Of a DNA stretch of 12,849 bases, positions 6,275-12,790 are shown piece by piece. The notes below the pieces were generated by a model. It had not been told where the DNA came from, ran no database searches, and was given only the letters and a program-made list of their open reading frames with translations. The position numbers and the translations under genes were made by a program. The stretch's first letter is position 1. Each line of letters starts with the position of its first letter. This DNA is from a bacterium (GTDB taxonomy: Bacteria; UBA9089; CG2-30-40-21), in assembly GCA_018814245.1 (NCBI GenBank), contig JAHIZN010000230.1, positions 1 to 12,849 of the forward strand, read 5' to 3'.

Positions 6275-6430
6275 TGACACTACTGTCGTGTCAACCTTAA
6301 TTTGTCGCACAACCATTGTAGTACTGCGTCATCATTAAAGTTTAGGATTAAACATGTGTCACTCCTGCCCCTGCATTCACAGGGGTAAACTCCTGCAGGA
6401 GTCTCCCTCCTGTTCTGAGGGGTAAGCTAC
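6275..6430. repeat. Cluster of short palindromes upstream of the glycosyltransferase
   Basis: This gene-free stretch holds TGACAC/GTGTCA (6275-6293), CCCCTG/CAGGGG (6368-6385) and the perfect palindrome ACTCCTGCAGGAGT (6389-6402). Bases 6283-6294 recur inverted at 6784-6795, next to the DUF362 stop. On the minus strand the pair reads TTGACACGACA, but no good -10 box lies 17 bp downstream, so I do not call it a promoter. Confidence 0.6.
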
Positions 6431-6440
6431 AGACAGATTA

Positions 6441-6732
6441 GATTCCTGGTAACTGCTCAATATCCTATGGCAATTCGCAGGAGGTTGAAAGCAACAGTAA
6501 CTATTCAGACAGCAAGAATACAGATACAGAGAAAGAACCACAAAGGGTGTAAATTCTAAGAAATAAACCATTATTGGGCTCTTCTCATTTGTGGTTACCT
6601 TGTTATCGTTATTGCTGCCAATTATTTTCCCTAAGGAGTTACACCCTTTGTGGTTCTTTCCCTTGTAAATGTTCATCTGTTGTTAATTGTGGCTTGCAAA
6701 ATCCACAGGTTATTGAGCAATTACGATTCCTG
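6441..6732. mobile_element. 276-bp MITE-like element with 8-bp target duplication
   Basis: The element spans 6449-6724. Its ends are inverted repeats GTAACTGCTCAATA and TATTGAGCAATTAC with one mismatch over 14 bases. It is flanked on both sides by the direct repeat GATTCCTG (6441-6448 and 6725-6732), a typical target site duplication. No transposase is encoded. Inside, two inverted 22-base sequences (6531-6552 and 6639-6660) match repeats at 11-32 and 3850-3871, and a solo GTAACTATTCAG lies at 6497. GTAA ends and 8-bp duplications are features of the IS66 family, so this is probably a non-autonomous IS66-type derivative. The target was a GATTCCTGCATTCGCAGGAAT hairpin, which survives at the right side. 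Confidence 0.8.
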
Positions 6733-6745
6733 CATTCGCAGGAAT
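6726..6745. repeat. ATTCCTGC/GCAGGAAT hairpin repeat
   Basis: A perfect 8-bp stem with a 4-base loop (ATTC) followed by GACAG. It is a common intergenic palindrome type and served as the insertion target of the element at 6449-6724. Confidence 0.75.
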
Positions 6746-6799
6746 GACAGAGCATCGGATAACCGTACTATCCGACACTTGAGAGTTGACACGACACTA

Positions 6800-8131
6800 C
6801 TACCTGTCTCCTGTCTTCTCTCTATTCTGACTCCTAACTCCTGTATTCTGAATTCTGCATCCTGCCTTGTGTCTCCCAAATTCAGGTGCTTCCTTGATGC
6901 AGGTGCCAAGAACCTTAAATGATCGTCCAATCAGCTTCATGGTCTCCTTATTCAGCCTTGCAGGAGCTGTCCCAACATCACTCCAGCCAGAGGTATCAAG
7001 ATTATCAGGTGAAAGGGCAATATTCTCCCAGTTATGAAATAATCTGCCCCACTCACTATTAAGGATTTCAAATATCCGCTCCTGATGGCTAGGATACCAG
7101 TAAACATCATGGTACAAGACACTGGCAATATATGCCCATGGTGCAAGAATTGTCTTTAGTGTCCACTCAACAGGTGCCTTCAGCTTACCCCAATAAATAA
7201 AATGCTGCATCCTGCTGGCAAAGGTCATCTTCTTAAACGGACCAGCAAAATGCCAGTTTTCTTTAGCAGCGTCTATATCGCCAACGATTTCTATGTCTCG
7301 AATGTCTCCACATCCAAGACCTAATTCATGTGCCAGACGGATAAATTTGATATCCCGCAAGGGGTCAAATCCCATAAGCATAGCAGCCACTGCATCAATT
7401 GCTACCTGATCACTCGATGCAAGAATGACATTCTTTACATGAGGAATCATGCATCGTGGACCAGGTCCATCCCCTGCAAATGTTCCATCCATCACTGCAA
7501 AAACACCTCGATGGATCTTTTTCTGAATCATAAGCAGATCAACTAATGTTTCATGAATAACCGGATGTGTCCAGTGCCGCTTTTCATTCAATAGCCCGCC
7601 AAAGGCATTTTTCATGGCTCCGGTTGTTGTTGTGAAAACATGCGTTTTTATGGTTGGCAGATGAATAATATTTTCTCCGATAAAGCGTTTTGGGATCATA
7701 AATCCCTTTGGATAAACCTTATTCAGACACAAAAATTTATCAGCCAGATCTCCCACAGCATCCCGGATATGAATCCACTCAGAACCCTCGTAAAGATGCA
7801 CATTCTTAAGTCCGTGAGCATTTATTACATTAATCTGCTTGTTCTCTCGTTCGCCCAGATGAGCATCAATCACCACTGTCCGATTATGACAGGCATGAAC
7901 AAGCTCAGGATTGTATCCATCTCTCTTCAAAGCCCGAATTACACCCTCAAGCTGCCAAGGGGTAGTCGAACTTCCAGGATAAAAAAAATGCCAGCTTATG
8001 TTTATTTTCAGAGCTGTATCAACATCCTTGGGAAGAATATCCTGATATGAGGCAAGATTCATCAGTCGATGATAATCGTGCAAAACTGTTGCTGGTGAGG
8101 TTCGCAAAATTGCTACCTTTGATTGTGCCAT
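6800..8131 (-). CDS. DUF362 domain-containing protein with repeat-derived C-terminal tail
   Basis: The 443-aa protein matches the DUF362 family (function poorly known; often linked to iron-sulfur or redox contexts). Recognisable blocks are GENIIHLPTIKTH, then TGAMKNAFGGLL at about 190, VMDGTFAGDGPGP at about 229-241, and SSDQVAIDAVAAMLMGFDP at about 256-274. No CxxC ferredoxin domain is present. The start at 8131 has GAGGA about 7 bases upstream and a good promoter at 8174-8202. The last 25 residues or so are encoded by ten 7-bp repeat units (6804-6873) and do not look like DUF362 sequence, so the natural stop was probably lost to a repeat expansion or insertion. It is separated from the neighbouring genes by repeat-rich gaps and is probably a single-gene transcript. 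Confidence 0.88.
   Translation of the reverse strand: MAQSKVAILRTSPATVLHDYHRLMNLASYQDILPKDVDTALKINISWHFFYPGSSTTPWQLEGVIRALKRDGYNPELVHACHNRTVVIDAHLGERENKQINVINAHGLKNVHLYEGSEWIHIRDAVGDLADKFLCLNKVYPKGFMIPKRFIGENIIHLPTIKTHVFTTTTGAMKNAFGGLLNEKRHWTHPVIHETLVDLLMIQKKIHRGVFAVMDGTFAGDGPGPRCMIPHVKNVILASSDQVAIDAVAAMLMGFDPLRDIKFIRLAHELGLGCGDIRDIEIVGDIDAAKENWHFAGPFKKMTFASRMQHFIYWGKLKAPVEWTLKTILAPWAYIASVLYHDVYWYPSHQERIFEILNSEWGRLFHNWENIALSPDNLDTSGWSDVGTAPARLNKETMKLIGRSFKVLGTCIKEAPEFGRHKAGCRIQNTGVRSQNREKTGDR
6804..6873. repeat. Heptamer tandem repeat inside the DUF362 3' end
   Basis: Ten degenerate 7-bp units of the type TTCTGAA, TCCTGTA and TCCTAAC run through the last codons of the DUF362 gene. Because 7 is not a multiple of 3, the encoded peptide repeats only every 7 residues. 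This matches the class of short tandemly repeated repetitive sequences known from cyanobacteria and others. Confidence 0.8.
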
Positions 8132-8173
8132 ATTTATTCCTCTATGCGTTTACACGCTTGATTTTGTATTGTA

Positions 8174-8202
8174 AGTATACACCAATTTTTCTAAAAAAGC
8201 AA
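8174..8202 (-). promoter_or_regulatory. Sigma70-like promoter of the DUF362 gene
   Basis: On the minus strand TTGCTT (8197-8202) is followed after 17 bp by TATACT (8174-8179). Transcription would begin near 8167, leaving a leader of about 36 nt that contains a small GCGT/ACGC hairpin (about 8145-8156) before the GAGGA site. The element at 8211-8497 ends 8 bp upstream of the -35 box. Confidence 0.65.
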
Positions 8203-8210
8203 CATTTTTT

Positions 8211-8497
8211 GTAACTATTCAGGTAGTGTAAGAAGGGGGATGAGGAGATGGAGGAGATAAGGGGATATTATTCTAATTCAACTCTCTTAAAACAATTCCT
8301 GCTTTGTAAATTCAATTATCATCGTCCTCCAGTAGATGTTTTCCAGAAAGCTTTGATCAATCGACTGGTGTATCTTGATGATACATTGAATTATTCTTTT
8401 GGTAAGTAAGTTTTCTGGATATTCCATCATCTCCATATCCTCTTTATTTCCTTATCCCCTTTTTCTTACACTTTTTGATGCATACCTGAATAGTTAC
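8211..8497. mobile_element. 287-bp terminal-inverted-repeat element carrying a gene remnant
   Basis: GTAACTATTCAGGTA at 8211-8225 is perfectly repeated in inverse at 8483-8497. Inside both ends lie GTGTAAGAA motifs and purine-rich (8232-8265) or pyrimidine-rich (8431-8470) arms that partly pair. The terminal sequence belongs to the same family as the ends of the element at 6449-6724. No 8-bp target duplication is visible: the left flank is CATTTTTT and the right flank TTTATAAT. The interior encodes the start of a GxxExxxxY-type protein on the minus strand. Confidence 0.75.
8287..8436 (-). pseudogene. Truncated GxxExxxxY protein (PDDEXK_3-like) remnant
   Basis: A 49-aa minus-strand frame, too short for usual calling, reads like the N-terminal third of the GxxExxxxY family (PF13366, normally roughly 120-130 aa). 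YPENLLTKRIIQCIIKIHQS corresponds to the first helix, and SFLENIY matches the GxFLExxxxY signature with the glycine replaced by Ser. The frame stops at TAA (8287-8289) before the family's nuclease-like core. Start options are ATG 8436 and the ATG pair at 8430 and 8427, after purine-rich AGAGGA. It lies wholly inside the 287-bp inverted-repeat element. The family assignment rests on motif recognition only. Confidence 0.6.
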
Positions 8498-8577
8498 TTT
8501 ATAATTTGTGTACTAAAACTGCATATTGATTGCACAAGTCGAAATTTATCCTGAAAAACTGCGTTCTCTTATCTTTA
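8498..8577. other. Short gap between the inverted-repeat element and thiL
   Basis: No gene is seen. Bases around 8530-8549 (TGCACAAGTCGAAATTTA) resemble the repeat at 4036-4051. No terminator hairpin with a U-tract follows thiL. Confidence 0.5.
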
Positions 8578-9663
8578 TTACACAACTGAAAAATGTTCAT
8601 ACCCGCGAGGTATCAAGGTCTTTTCCACCCTTTCAGTTGTAACCATCACTCGCCCAGTTTCAAATGGGGTAATCTCACCAATCACGCTTAATGGAACACC
8701 CGTACTGTCAATTGCCATTACCTTTTGTGGCGATATGGTAAACAGCAGCTCATAATCCTCGCCGCCTGAAAGGGCAAATTCAAGTCTATTCCTGCCTAAT
8801 TCTCCTGCCACCCCTGATACCTCATCAGATATTGGTATCTTGTCCTCGTATATCCTTGCACCAACGAGGCTTGCCTCAGCCAAACGGCAAAGGTCGATTG
8901 ATAATCCATCACTGATGTCTATCATGGCTGTAGGGGAAAGGAGTTGAACTATCTGGCGGGATTCAGCAAGCCTTGGAATTGGCTCAAGGTGTTTTTTTAT
9001 AACTATTTGAGCAGCATGGGTATCTAATCCATGCTTAGTTGCAGCCAACCTTGTGCCCTCTCTTTCCTGTTGACTGCCGACTGCTGACTGCCGACTGTCT
9101 CCTTCCCTCTCTGTGTCTGCTCTTTTATTGATTGCAGCCAGTCCAGCAGCAGAATCTCCAATGGTATTGGTCACAACAATGAGGTCTCCCACTTGTGCAC
9201 CAGTCCGTTTCACTACATTTTCAGGCTCAACCTCACCGGTCAAGGTAATATTTATCACCACCCTATCGCAGGAAACCGTGTCTCCGCCAACAAGCTGGGT
9301 ATTATATTTCTGACAAATATCTTGTATCCCGGCATACAAAGACTCAGCAAATGATAGAGGGGTATTAGCAGGCATACCTATCCCTATTACCGCCCATCTT
9401 GCTACCCCGCCCATAGCCGCAATATCACTCATATTAACAGCCATGGATTTCCATCCAAGCTGGTATGGGGTAATGGTTGAAATGGTAAAATGAACATTCT
9501 CAACCAGCATATCTGTTGTCATTAGTAGTAGTTTGTCTGCAGAAGGCTTAATTACTGCCGCATCATCCCCTACACCAACCAATATATCAGGGGTATAGCT
9601 CTCGTTAGCCGTAAGATGTTTGATTAATCCAATTTCGCCTATGTCAAGGAGTTGGGAGGACAT
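8578..9663 (-). CDS. thiL: Thiamine-monophosphate kinase with repeat-encoded insertion
   Basis: ThiL phosphorylates thiamine monophosphate with ATP to thiamine diphosphate, the last step of the pathway. Family motifs are GVGDDAAVI (30-38, metal and ATP binding), TTDMLVENVHF (49-59), MSDIAAMGG (78-86), GGDTVS (126-131), VTNTIGDSAAGL (164-175) and IDISDGLSIDL (248-258). At 361 aa it is longer than the usual 300-330. The excess is an insertion at about residues 181-215 in a surface linker, between AAINK and AQIVIKKHLEPIPR; it is hydrophilic and contains four tandem GACTGYY heptamers (9072-9099). The reading frame stays intact. The start at 9663 has GGAG 8 bases upstream. It follows the nuclease-like gene by 26 bp and may be co-transcribed with the ATPase cassette. 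Its product is the cofactor of PorB upstream. Confidence 0.95.
   Translation of the reverse strand: MSSQLLDIGEIGLIKHLTANESYTPDILVGVGDDAAVIKPSADKLLLMTTDMLVENVHFTISTITPYQLGWKSMAVNMSDIAAMGGVARWAVIGIGMPANTPLSFAESLYAGIQDICQKYNTQLVGGDTVSCDRVVINITLTGEVEPENVVKRTGAQVGDLIVVTNTIGDSAAGLAAINKRADTEREGDSRQSAVGSQQEREGTRLAATKHGLDTHAAQIVIKKHLEPIPRLAESRQIVQLLSPTAMIDISDGLSIDLCRLAEASLVGARIYEDKIPISDEVSGVAGELGRNRLEFALSGGEDYELLFTISPQKVMAIDSTGVPLSVIGEITPFETGRVMVTTERVEKTLIPRGYEHFSVV
9072..9099. repeat. Four tandem heptamers within thiL
   Basis: On the plus strand four 7-bp units (GACTGCC, GACTGCT, GACTGCC, GACTGTC) lie in tandem. They are of the same unit length as the repeat in the DUF362 3' end and interrupt thiL in frame, encoding SRQSAVGSQQ-like residues. 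Confidence 0.9.
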
Positions 9664-9689
9664 ATTGATTACTCCATTGTAAGCAGGGA

Positions 9690-10262
9690 TTACCCACCTG
9701 TGTGGTTGTGGATTTGGGCAAGGTGATTGAATCGAATGTTCTGTGGTGAGATGATCTTCATCATCCTATCAGGACAATCATGAACACCAGTTGTTGGTTT
9801 GATAATTTGCGTTTTTCGTTTGGAAATACTGATGTGCCTGATGCTGACAAAACGCTCCATATAACCATCAAGAAAATTTGGCTGTTTCCAAAATTCCTTG
9901 CCAATTTCCCGACAATATGCAACAAAGCACTTTGCTCCTGTAAATTGCTGAATGATTTCCTCTTCCAATGCCTTTGTCTTCTTCAGCTCAATATAGATGA
10001 TAACCTTTTTATTGCCGGTATCAGCTACGATGACAAAATCAGCTCGTTTGCATTCACCCTTTGAGCCATTAAACACTGTATCAGGTGATTTGAATTTATC
10101 TGCCTTAATGACGATAGTATTGTCTGGTATTCCGTAAATAATTACCGAAGAGTTTATCTGCTGAGGTTCAGCGAGTGTGATCTGCTTTTTGTCGCAGGCA
10201 TCAGCCAAAGGCAGCATAGCAGTACCCTTAATCATCTCGTGAAGGATAGCAATATCAGACAT
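9690..10262 (-). CDS. Small PD-(D/E)XK nuclease-like protein, partner of AAA ATPase
   Basis: I do not recognise a named family for this 190-aa protein. Residues 72-117 have the layout of a PD-(D/E)XK nuclease core: RADFVIVAD (candidate D75), a beta strand KVIIYIELKK with E92-L-K94 (ExK), then a helix EEEIIQQFTGAKCFVAYC whose QQ resembles the conserved Gln helix. ATG 10262 is preferred: it comes two bases after the ATPase stop, with GGGGAGGGG about 7 bases upstream. A TTG start at 10280 is possible. There is no signal peptide or membrane segment. The close spacing indicates co-translation with the ATPase and a shared complex, as in ATPase-nuclease defence pairs. The last residues (IHNHTGG) fall in a copy of the 20-base repeat at 119-138, so the C-terminus may be repeat-modified. 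Activity is unproven. Confidence 0.7.
   Translation of the reverse strand: MSDIAILHEMIKGTAMLPLADACDKKQITLAEPQQINSSVIIYGIPDNTIVIKADKFKSPDTVFNGSKGECKRADFVIVADTGNKKVIIYIELKKTKALEEEIIQQFTGAKCFVAYCREIGKEFWKQPNFLDGYMERFVSIRHISISKRKTQIIKPTTGVHDCPDRMMKIISPQNIRFNHLAQIHNHTGG
9694..9713. repeat. Dispersed 20-base repeat at the nuclease-like gene 3' end
   Basis: The reverse complement differs by one base from 119-138 (ATCCACAACCGCACAGGTGG, here with A for G). It encodes the last residues of the nuclease-like protein. Confidence 0.8.
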
Positions 10263-10264
10263 CA

Positions 10265-11644
10265 CTATTCCCCTCCCCAAACGATTTCTTCCTGAATGCG
10301 ATTCATTTCATTGATGGTTTCATCAAAACTGCGAGCTTCAATTCCAAGTTCTGGGTCAATATTGGCAGGGGTCATTTGGTAACATTTCTTACGCTTACCA
10401 TCATCCAGATTTACAGACGCCTTTTCAGCAATATAGACCTTGATTTTATCAGAGGAAATAAGCTCTTCTGTCTTATAACCATTTCTTTCTGCAATCAGCT
10501 TAAGATGAGGCTTGTCGTGATTGAGCATAATCAAGGTATTTAACTCTTTGATGATGTAATCGCTGTGAGTGGTGATGAAAACCCTGATGCCAAGGTTAAC
10601 CAGTCGGGCAAAGAGCCGAGCTATACGACGCTGGTTTTCCGGATGTAGATTCAGCTCAGGTTCGTCTACCATGAGCAAATCACCAGGCTGGGCTATATGT
10701 CTGAGATAAAATCCAATATCAAGAAGAGAACGCACCGCACTGGAGCTTTCATCCATGGAAAGCTTGACCTGTTTGCCCTTTGGCGTATAGTAAAGCTCAT
10801 CATTGCGAGTGATAACATACTTGCCACCGATGATATCGACAAAATCGGCCAGCACCTCTGGATGCTTCTCTGCAATAAAACTGCTCTTTTTAGCAATCGT
10901 CTCAAGATCCCTTGTAAAATCTACATTTCTTTTTACTGGTAACGCATAATCCTGATAAGCCTTGGATAGAAGATTCCTGAGATTGATATTCTTGTCAGAT
11001 TGACTCATCTCTTCAAGCAAGCGGTTACGGGTAAAATTCAATTCTTTGCGGAAAATAGCAGCCCCTGTTCGTTCAGCACTGGCAATAAAGGGATTGGGAA
11101 AAAGGTGACCAAAAATGATGTCTTTGATCGCATCACCAATAAATCGTTTGATAATATCTTCGGGAATTTTTATCTTCTCTTTTTTCACGAGAAGGGTAAC
11201 GACTAATTCTGTACTTCCTTCGCTTTTAGTGATGGAAAAATGTTCTGTATCTGCTGAGCAAATGATTTGTTCGTATTTATCTGCCAGACGGATGTCTTTC
11301 GAATCTATATAAATTTGGAATTCTGTTTTCTGAAATCGCTCTGCTGATGCCGCAAAGATTATAGGTAATTGTTCTGTATACGCTTGGCAGCCTTCTGATA
11401 GAATGCTCTCGGCAAGTCCGACATATTTTGGCAAATCAATATGTATTACTCCTTCAGCAAATAACTGGTTAATGTTTTCCTTGACGCGAATAGAAAACGC
11501 TTCTCGCCAAAAGGACAAAAAACCAAAAAGTGCATAAGTGGCATAGGTCTTCCCTGTATTGTTGCCGCCACAAATAATCGTCAGATTACCGAGTGTAAAC
11601 TCAGCTTGTCTTAAAACTCCAAGATTTTTGACTTGAATCCTCAT
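10265..11644 (-). CDS. AAA family ATPase of the SMC/OLD/RecF type (AAA_21-like)
   Basis: The 459-aa protein has the layout of an ABC/SMC-type ATPase with a short central insertion. The N-terminal MRIQVKNLGVLRQAEFTLGNLTIICG leads to Walker A GGNNTGKT (26-33, K32). A signature-like LSMDESSSAVRSLLDIG (295-311) is followed by Walker B LLMVDEPELNLHPENQRR (323-340, D327, E328) and the H-loop ITTHSDYIIKELN (H360). The C-terminal 90 residues show no TOPRIM acidic triad, so it is not a complete OLD nuclease like GajA; a separate nuclease would have to supply cutting, and the next gene looks like one. The start at 11644 has AAGGAG 7 bases upstream. Such ATPases drive several two-gene phage-defence systems (Septu, PARIS), but this pairing cannot be assigned to a named one here. 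Confidence 0.9.
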   Translation of the reverse strand: MRIQVKNLGVLRQAEFTLGNLTIICGGNNTGKTYATYALFGFLSFWREAFSIRVKENINQLFAEGVIHIDLPKYVGLAESILSEGCQAYTEQLPIIFAASAERFQKTEFQIYIDSKDIRLADKYEQIICSADTEHFSITKSEGSTELVVTLLVKKEKIKIPEDIIKRFIGDAIKDIIFGHLFPNPFIASAERTGAAIFRKELNFTRNRLLEEMSQSDKNINLRNLLSKAYQDYALPVKRNVDFTRDLETIAKKSSFIAEKHPEVLADFVDIIGGKYVITRNDELYYTPKGKQVKLSMDESSSAVRSLLDIGFYLRHIAQPGDLLMVDEPELNLHPENQRRIARLFARLVNLGIRVFITTHSDYIIKELNTLIMLNHDKPHLKLIAERNGYKTEELISSDKIKVYIAEKASVNLDDGKRKKCYQMTPANIDPELGIEARSFDETINEMNRIQEEIVWGGE

Positions 11645-11655
11645 TGTGTTACTCC

Positions 11656-11813
11656 TTATCCATCAGGAGGACATCCCTCGTAGAGAGCGGCTTGAAACCG
11701 TTCCCTACAACCACATGTCTTTGTTACAATAAATCGCTTGTACGCGATAACCTACATTTTGTGTAATATAATTGGGCAGACACTTTAGGTCTGCCCCTAC
11801 TGCACGCAACAAC
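11656..11813. repeat. Repeat-filled gap between porB and the ATPase gene
   Basis: Two GTAGGG-type palindromes occur here: an imperfect one at 11680-11708 (GTAGAGAGCGG with CCGTTCCCTAC) and a perfect 8-bp stem GGGCAGAC/GTCTGCCC at 11774-11796 flanked by CCCCTAC. A motif AACCTACAT(T/C) occurs twice, near 11749 and at 11810-11819, the second overlapping the porB stop codon. The second hairpin follows porB and could slow transcription, but the following bases (AATTATATT) are not a U-tract. No gene was seen. Confidence 0.7.
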
Positions 11814-12734
11814 CTACATCCTGCATAATCCCTGCAGCCTCTCCCAATCCTGATCAATCCTTGCCTGAATCTCTTCCAAGATGCCTTCATTGCCCGGCTT
11901 AAAGAGGTGCTTAAACCGTACCTGTTTTTTCATCCAATCAGTTATAGAGGTTTTTTCCTTAATGTTATGGGTAATTCTATACTTGCCGTTTTCTACCTCA
12001 TAGAGCGGCCAATAGCAAGATGTTATTGCCTCTCGTCCGATCTCAATTGTATCCTCTGGCGGGTAACCCCATCCAAGACGGCATGGTACAAGGATATTGA
12101 TAAATGCTGGTCCATCTACAGCAATTGCCTTTTGTACCTTGGTTACCAAATCATTCCACATGCTTGGTACTGCCTGAGCAATATATGGAATATCATGGGC
12201 AATCATGCACGCAGTCAGATCCTTTCTGAATTCCTTTTTGCCAGGGATAACCTTTCCTGCCGGCGAAGTGGTTGTATGTGCACCCCTTGGGGTAGCACTT
12301 GACCGCTGAATACCTGTATTCATGTAAGCACCATTGTCAAGGCAGATGTAGACCATGTTGTGCCCTCGTTCCATGGCACCGGACAGGGATTGGAATCCAA
12401 TATCATATGTCCCTCCATCACCGCCAAGGGCAATAAATTTAATATCCTTATCTATCTTGCCCCTTTTCTTGAGTGCATTGTAAGCGGTTTCAACCCCGCT
12501 TATGGTTGCTGCTGAATTTTCAAACGCAGAATGGATAAAGGGTACCTTCCATGCCGTATATGGAAATATGGTTGTTGTTACCTCAAGACAACCTGTGGCA
12601 CACCCTATGACTACAGGCATATTGGCTGCCATTAATACCTGTCTGATAGCAATAGGGTGTGCACATCCAGCACATGCCCTGTGCCCGCCAGAAAGCAGCT
12701 CTTGTTTTTTTGATAGCTCCTTTAAGCTTGCCAT
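11814..12734 (-). CDS. porB: Pyruvate:ferredoxin oxidoreductase (2-oxoacid oxidoreductase) beta subunit
   Basis: The 306-aa protein binds thiamine diphosphate and one [4Fe-4S] cluster and carries out oxidative decarboxylation of pyruvate to acetyl-CoA with ferredoxin. Cluster ligands are C21, C24, C49 and C218; the spacing C-x2-C-x24-C matches the proximal-cluster ligands of PFOR. The TPP/Mg motif is GDGGTYDIG (105-113) with the distal Asn in LDNGAYMNTG (132-141). The GHRACAGCAHP start is typical of PorB; VorB-type enzymes for branched 2-oxoacids are close relatives, so the substrate is inferred. The start at 12734 has a perfect AGGAGG 5 bases upstream. The alpha, gamma and delta subunits should lie upstream, outside the window. 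ThiL, encoded nearby, makes its cofactor. Confidence 0.95.
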   Translation of the reverse strand: MASLKELSKKQELLSGGHRACAGCAHPIAIRQVLMAANMPVVIGCATGCLEVTTTIFPYTAWKVPFIHSAFENSAATISGVETAYNALKKRGKIDKDIKFIALGGDGGTYDIGFQSLSGAMERGHNMVYICLDNGAYMNTGIQRSSATPRGAHTTTSPAGKVIPGKKEFRKDLTACMIAHDIPYIAQAVPSMWNDLVTKVQKAIAVDGPAFINILVPCRLGWGYPPEDTIEIGREAITSCYWPLYEVENGKYRITHNIKEKTSITDWMKKQVRFKHLFKPGNEGILEEIQARIDQDWERLQGLCRM

Positions 12735-12771
12735 AATAACCTCCTTTACTCTTTGTTTTCTAATTGTGAGT

Positions 12772-12788
12772 GCGGGTTTAGAACCCGC
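12772..12788. repeat. GCGGGTT/AACCCGC palindrome before porB
   Basis: A perfect 7-bp stem with a 3-base loop, followed by CCCTAC, is a clear member of the GTAGGGGC palindrome family. It sits in the gap between the upstream gene's stop and the porB ribosome binding site. Confidence 0.8.
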
Positions 12789-12790
12789 CC

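Noticed and set aside
6377..6676. 99-aa minus-strand ORF in the repeat-rich gap
   Set aside because: It runs through the MITE, both inner 22-base inverted repeats and flanking palindromes; composition is not protein-like.
8248..8409. 53-aa plus-strand ORF inside the 287-bp element
   Set aside because: It is the shadow of the minus-strand frame that matches the GxxExxxxY family, and its start site is only the purine-rich arm.
8498..8505. 8-bp target duplication of the element at 8211-8497
   Set aside because: The flanks CATTTTTT and TTTATAAT are both AT-rich but do not match.
10265..11644. Complete OLD-family nuclease (GajA-like)
   Set aside because: At 459 aa the C-terminal part is too short and shows no TOPRIM acidic motifs.
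11774..11796. Intrinsic terminator of porB
   Set aside because: The stem is good but is followed by AATTATATT, not a U-run, and the hairpin belongs to the dispersed palindrome family.
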